DNA from: JAKVBH01 sp049800955
Lineage (GTDB): Bacteria > Pseudomonadota > Alphaproteobacteria > Rhodobacterales > Rhodobacteraceae
Reading direction: 5' to 3'
Length of the DNA stretch: 64,000 nt
NCBI RefSeq assembly: GCF_049800955.1
Contig: NZ_JBNAGA010000001.1
Coordinates: 1,116,001-1,180,000 of the forward strand
Shown: piece by piece, positions 60,495 through 64,000 of the stretch
How the letters are laid out: each line of letters opens with the position of its first letter
Numbering within the stretch: the stretch's first letter is position 1
Notes under the pieces: model-generated
Database searches by the model: none
The model's input: only the letters and a program-made list of their open reading frames with translations
Told to the model about the DNA's origin: nothing
Made by a program: the position numbers and the translations under genes

Positions 60495-60529
60495 TGAATG
60501 CGAATTCATAAGTGTTGAATGCGCATTCA
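60495..60529. promoter_or_regulatory. Twin palindromic operators between aldolase and ABC transporter genes
   Basis: TGAATGCGAATTCA (60495-60508, one mismatch) and TGAATGCGCATTCA (60516-60529, perfect) share 13 of 14 bases. Their starts are 21 bases apart, two turns of the helix, so two dimers could bind on one face. They lie in the 131-bp divergent gap. The regulator is not in the window; an IclR, GntR or LacI type would fit. Confidence 0.75.
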
Positions 60530-60576
60530 TAAAGATCTATGCATGAGTCAATAAAACGCAGCAACGGGAGGAACGC

Positions 60577-61905
60577 ATGCGTAAAAGAACATTCCTGAGC
60601 ACACTCGCCCTCGGCGCGATGATGGCTCTTTCCCCGGTCATGTCCGCCGCTGATGGGCATCTGGAGAAGTACAACCTGTTGCCGGGTAAGCCCTTTGAAG
60701 GCACCAAGCTGAACATTCTGAGCGTTGTCACACCGCAATTTGACGGTCTGATGCTGCGCGATCAGGAATTCACCGATCTGACCGGGATCGAGACAGAATG
60801 GACCTTCATTCCCTTCGGCTCACTTCAGGAGAAGATCAACGCGGAAGGCATCGCCGCCAATGGCGCCTTTGACGTGGTCAACTATCTCGACAGCTGGGGT
60901 CCGCCCAATGCGCATTGGCTCAAGCGCATTGACGAGCTGATGGCGCGCGACGGCATCTCGATGGATCGCTACCCGGCGGCCTTTGCACGGTCTGCACAAT
61001 ATGAGGGTGAGACACTCGGCTTCCCGCTGCGCGCGCATCCGCAGTTGATGTTCTATCGCGCCGACCTGATCGACGAGCCGCCCGCGACGTGGGAGGATGT
61101 GATCCGCATTGGCAAGGAGCTCAAGGAGAGCAACCCTGACATCGCGCCACTCGCGCTTTACTACAACAACGATGGCAACCGTCAGAACCTGTTCATCTGG
61201 CTCAACTTCCTGTGGGCGGCTGGGGCCGACATCTTCAACGACGATGGCACAGCGGCCTGGGCCACGCCCGAGGGCATTCAGGCCACCAAGGACTACATTG
61301 AGCTGCACACAGTGCATGGCGTGACCAACCCCAACTCGCTTGCGTTCGTCGAGCAGGATGCGCGCCAGTCCTTCATGCAGGGCAATTCAGCCATGATCCC
61401 CGTCTGGTGGTGGGCCTATTCAGGCTTCTATAATCCCGACAGCTCCACGCTCAAAAAAGAGCAGGTCGCCTTCACTGGCATGCCGGCCTACAACGGCGTG
61501 ACCAAGACTTACGCAATCTCGATGCCCTTCTCGATCTCCGAGTATTCGGACAACAAGGATGCGGCCTGGGAATTCCTCAAATGGCTTTCCAACCCAGAGA
61601 TGGACAAAGCCAACGCAACGGTGCGTGAGGTGGGCGGCAAGACCATCATCAATAACGTGGTGACGCATATCTCCTCTTTGCAGGATCCTGAGGTCAACGC
61701 GGCCAATGATGGCATCCAGTCTGCGGCTTGGGATTCGCTCAAGGAATCCGACATCATGCCTCAGATCCCGGAATGGCCTGAAGTGGGCGACATTCTTTCG
61801 GCAGCGATTGCCGAGGCCGCGGCTGGCGGTGATGTCGAGGAACTGATGACAGCTGCGGCCGATCGCGCAAATCGCGTGCTGCGCCGCGCCGGTCGGATCG
61901 ACTAA
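60577..61905 (+). CDS. Sugar-type ABC transporter substrate-binding protein
   Basis: A 442-residue periplasmic protein of the family 1 (MalE/UgpB-like) cluster. The signal peptide is MRKRTFLSTLALGAMMALSP with VMSAADGH. Typical parts are LLPGKPFEGTKLNILSVVTP, GFPLRAHPQLMFYRADLIDE and AWEFLKWLSNPEMDKANATV. The cargo is probably a carbohydrate or polyol but cannot be named. GGGAGG lies 7 bases before the start. A hairpin follows the stop. Confidence 0.88.
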   Translation: MRKRTFLSTLALGAMMALSPVMSAADGHLEKYNLLPGKPFEGTKLNILSVVTPQFDGLMLRDQEFTDLTGIETEWTFIPFGSLQEKINAEGIAANGAFDVVNYLDSWGPPNAHWLKRIDELMARDGISMDRYPAAFARSAQYEGETLGFPLRAHPQLMFYRADLIDEPPATWEDVIRIGKELKESNPDIAPLALYYNNDGNRQNLFIWLNFLWAAGADIFNDDGTAAWATPEGIQATKDYIELHTVHGVTNPNSLAFVEQDARQSFMQGNSAMIPVWWWAYSGFYNPDSSTLKKEQVAFTGMPAYNGVTKTYAISMPFSISEYSDNKDAAWEFLKWLSNPEMDKANATVREVGGKTIINNVVTHISSLQDPEVNAANDGIQSAAWDSLKESDIMPQIPEWPEVGDILSAAIAEAAAGGDVEELMTAAADRANRVLRRAGRID

Positions 61906-61917
61906 GCCCGACAAGTC

Positions 61918-61944
61918 GCAGGGCGTGCCGCGAGCGCGCCCTGC
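61918..61944 (+). promoter_or_regulatory. Intercistronic hairpin after the binding-protein gene
   Basis: GCAGGGCG and CGCCCTGC form a perfect 8-bp stem with an 11-base loop, 12 bases after the stop. No T-run follows. This arrangement often stabilises the message of the binding protein, so it is made in excess over the permeases. Confidence 0.55.
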
Positions 61945-61984
61945 ACATCTCCGTTATTCCAATCCCGCCCTGTGGGAGGTTGCC

Positions 61985-62857
61985 ATGCGCGACAATACCC
62001 TGAAATACCTGCTGGTCTTCCCGGCGGTTATCGTGGTCTTTGCGACAGCGATCTGGCCGTTGATCGAAGCCTTCCGCATGTCCTTTACTGTGGGGCGTCT
62101 CAACAGGCCTGGCTCGCTGGAGCAATACCTGGGCGTTGAGAATTACACCTGGGCCTTTTTCGAAGAGCCCGCCTTCTGGAATTCTGTCTATGTCACGGGC
62201 ATGTATACGGTTGTGACCGTGGCGCTGACCACGCTCTGCGCGCTTGGCTTGGCGCTCCTGCTCGCGCCCGGGGGCAAGTTGCGCAGCACGGCGCAGACCC
62301 TTCTGATCCTGCCCTTTGCCATGAGCCCCGCGCTCATCGGGGTCTCGTTTCGCTTCATGTTCAATCCCGAGTTTGGGCTCTTTGATGCTTTCTTCGGCGT
62401 TGTCTTCCCCCCGCTCGCCGATGTGAGCTGGCTGGCCGATCCACAACTGGCCTTCGCGGTGGTCGTGATGGCGGACGTCTGGGGCTGGATCCCCTTCCTG
62501 ACGCTGGTGCTTATTGGAGGGCTGGCGTCTATTCCGCAGGACACGATCGAGGCGGCGCAGGTGGATGGCGCCAGCGGGTGGCGTGTCTTCAAGGATATCA
62601 CGCTGCCGCAGCTGGGCCCGGTTCTGGCCGTGGTCATCATTCTCAAGTCGATCTTCAGCCTCAAGACCTTCGATCAGGTCTTCATGCTGACCAATGGCGG
62701 CCCCGGCACGGCGACGCAGACCCTGTCTCACTACATCTACTTCAACGGCATGAAATACGGGCAGATCGGCTATGCCTCGTCCGTGGCCTGGCTGATGGTC
62801 ATCCCGATGATCTTCCTGACCTATGCCTATGCCAAATACGTCTTTCGGAAGGCCTGA
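61985..62857 (+). CDS. Sugar ABC transporter permease (MalF type)
   Basis: A 290-residue inner-membrane protein with six helices. The coupling motif EAAQVDGASGWRVFKDITLP is the EAA loop that docks to the ATPase. The ATG at 61985 has GGGAGG 5 bases upstream; the frame is open from 61925. It is 79 bases behind the binding-protein gene and 3 bases before the next permease. Confidence 0.92.
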   Translation: MRDNTLKYLLVFPAVIVVFATAIWPLIEAFRMSFTVGRLNRPGSLEQYLGVENYTWAFFEEPAFWNSVYVTGMYTVVTVALTTLCALGLALLLAPGGKLRSTAQTLLILPFAMSPALIGVSFRFMFNPEFGLFDAFFGVVFPPLADVSWLADPQLAFAVVVMADVWGWIPFLTLVLIGGLASIPQDTIEAAQVDGASGWRVFKDITLPQLGPVLAVVIILKSIFSLKTFDQVFMLTNGGPGTATQTLSHYIYFNGMKYGQIGYASSVAWLMVIPMIFLTYAYAKYVFRKA

Positions 62858-62860
62858 GCG

Positions 62861-63688
62861 ATGACTGGAAAACAACGCAAACAGCTCTTCGGCGCGCTGC
62901 ACACGATCCTCATTCTCATGGCGATGTTCGTCATGCTGGTGCCGATCATCTGGATCTTTCTGGCGGCGTTCAAAACCCATGTCGACGTCTATCAGCTCAA
63001 GCTGTTCTTTACGCCCACGCTGGAGAACTTCGCTGTCGTCTTCGATGATCCTTACCGTTTGGGCGAGAAGCTCTATAACTCAACCATCGTGGCGCTGGTG
63101 ACCGTCCTTTTCGCGATCCCGATTGCGACGCTGGCGGCCTACAGCTTCAGCCGGTTTTCGATGATCGGGGAGACGGCAATGCTGGTCACGATCCTCGCCA
63201 CGCAGTTCCTGCCGGCGGTGGTGATCATCCTGCCGTTCTTCATCATGTTCCGTGATATTGGTCTGCTCGATACGCGGCTGGGGCTCATCCTTGTGAACCT
63301 CGCCATCGTGATGCCGTTTGCGATCTGGATGATCAAAGGCTTCATCGACGGCATTCCGATGGACACCGAAGAGGCGGCGATGGTTGATGGCTCGTCGCGC
63401 CTGCAGGTGATTTGGAATATCGTTTTGCCGATGGCCGCGCCGGGGCTCCTGACCTCGGGTATCTTCTGTTTCATCATCGCGTGGAACGAATTCCTCTTTG
63501 CGTTGATCCTGACCAACAAGGACGCAGTCACACTGCCCATTGGGCTTGCGCTTTTCAAAGGTGAGGAGGGCGACCTGTGGAACCTGCTGTCGGCGGCGGG
63601 GATCATCATCATGGCCCCGATGTTCGTGCTGACCCTGATGATCCGCAAATATTTCGTTCAGGGCATGACAATGGGAGCCGTGCGATGA
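62861..63688 (+). CDS. Sugar ABC transporter permease (MalG type)
   Basis: A 275-residue inner-membrane protein with six helices. Its EAA loop is EEAAMVDGSSRLQVIWNIVL with PMAAPGLLTSG. It forms the channel with the preceding permease. Its stop codon (63686-63688) lies within the first copy of the tandem repeat. Confidence 0.92.
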   Translation: MTGKQRKQLFGALHTILILMAMFVMLVPIIWIFLAAFKTHVDVYQLKLFFTPTLENFAVVFDDPYRLGEKLYNSTIVALVTVLFAIPIATLAAYSFSRFSMIGETAMLVTILATQFLPAVVIILPFFIMFRDIGLLDTRLGLILVNLAIVMPFAIWMIKGFIDGIPMDTEEAAMVDGSSRLQVIWNIVLPMAAPGLLTSGIFCFIIAWNEFLFALILTNKDAVTLPIGLALFKGEEGDLWNLLSAAGIIIMAPMFVLTLMIRKYFVQGMTMGAVR

Positions 63689-63771
63689 CATCGCACACAA
63701 CGCACCTTTGGTGCGACGGGAGCAGCGCGATGACATCGAACACATTGCGCATCTTTGGTGCGAGGGGAGCG
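63682..63771 (+). repeat. Imperfect tandem duplication with hairpins before the ATPase gene
   Basis: Two copies of about 45 bases (63682-63726 and 63727-63771) both run GCGATGACATCG, then ACACA, then CTTTGGTGCGA and GGGAGC. Each contains a hairpin: CGCACC-TTT-GGTGCG in copy one, and CGCATC-TTT-GGTGCG (one G-T pair) in copy two. They fill the gap between the permease and ATPase genes. Confidence 0.85.
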
Positions 63772-63778
63772 TCCGCCA

Positions 63779-64000
63779 ATGGCTGAGATCAAACTGAACA
63801 ACCTCACCAAACGCTGGGGTGATTTTATCGGGGTCGACAATCAATCGCTCCACATCAAGGATCGCGAATTTCTTGTCCTGCTTGGCCCTTCGGGCTGCGG
63901 CAAGACAACAACGATGCGCATGATCGCAGGGCTGGAAGATCCCACCGGCGGCGAGATCTGGATCGGCGACCGCAAGGTCAATGATGACCTGCCCAAAGAC
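63779..64000 (+). CDS. Sugar ABC transporter ATP-binding protein, N-terminal part
   Basis: The window ends after 74 codons. The start MAEIKLNNLTKRWGDFIGVD is of the MalK/UgpC type, and Walker A is in LLGPSGCGKTTTMRMIAGLE with DPTGGEIWIGDRKV after it. It should power the transporter encoded upstream. The ATG at 63779 lies about 9 bases after GGGGAG from the second repeat copy. Confidence 0.9.
   Translation, partial: MAEIKLNNLTKRWGDFIGVDNQSLHIKDREFLVLLGPSGCGKTTTMRMIAGLEDPTGGEIWIGDRKVNDDLPKD

Overview
The window reads as one continuous piece of chromosome from a Roseobacter-group alphaproteobacterium (Rhodobacterales). Support comes from the high GC content, a CckA-type hybrid kinase, two TTAA-N7-TTAA sites of the CtrA type, a recA LexA box of the alphaproteobacterial GTTC-N7-GTTC kind, a VPLPA-type C-terminal sorting tail, and several typical families (DUF1289, DUF1636, non-pyrrolysine MttB, type III ketoglutarate-semialdehyde dehydrogenase). 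I saw no tRNA, rRNA, CRISPR array, insertion sequence or phage gene. The genus cannot be settled from the sequence alone.

Left part (1-21.9 kb) is mostly housekeeping: the end of ccmI, a DsbD/ScsB-like disulfide reductase, guaB, an RsmB-type rRNA methyltransferase, cckA with a CtrA box in front of it, a small sulfotransferase, recA with an SOS box, alaS, a small secreted protein, typA, the broken tail of a VPLPA-CTERM protein, an SMR exporter, an MttB-like methyltransferase, a TPM-domain protein, a GFA protein, a diaminopropionate ammonia-lyase-like enzyme and an EamA transporter. The pqi-like lipid-transport operon (21.9-26.1 kb, minus strand) has PqiA split into two proteins, a three-MCE-domain PqiB with a 116-residue tandem duplication, and a PqiC lipoprotein.

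The middle part holds three regulated modules. A response regulator and a bacteriophytochrome-like histidine kinase (26.8-29.9 kb) overlap by four bases and sit behind a second CtrA box. A tightly coupled plus-strand operon (30.3-34.9 kb) combines a membrane-anchored alpha/beta hydrolase, an unknown two-helix membrane protein, a MoxR-type AAA+ ATPase and a VWA-like metallopeptidase-related protein. The periplasmic nitrate reductase operon napFDAGHBC (35.3-41.4 kb, minus strand) lies behind an FNR-type box, and a small membrane protein gene follows it. Next come a GntR/FCD regulator with a palindromic operator and a five-gene operon (AA_synth/DUF1185 protein, hydrolase, flavin reductase with a Nudix-like tail, luciferase-like monooxygenase, aldehyde dehydrogenase). 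This looks like an undescribed catabolic route. A DHDPS-family enzyme and a ketoglutarate-semialdehyde dehydrogenase follow.

The right part (50.1-64 kb) has a cobalamin-riboswitch-controlled DUF1636-btuD-btuF-btuC operon, an RND efflux pair with a divergent TetR regulator and a 19-bp palindromic operator, and a HpcH/HpaI aldolase plus SnoaL-like gene pair. That pair diverges from a sugar-type ABC transporter across two 14-bp palindromes spaced exactly two helical turns apart. The window ends inside the transporter ATPase gene, which is preceded by a tandem duplication carrying hairpins.
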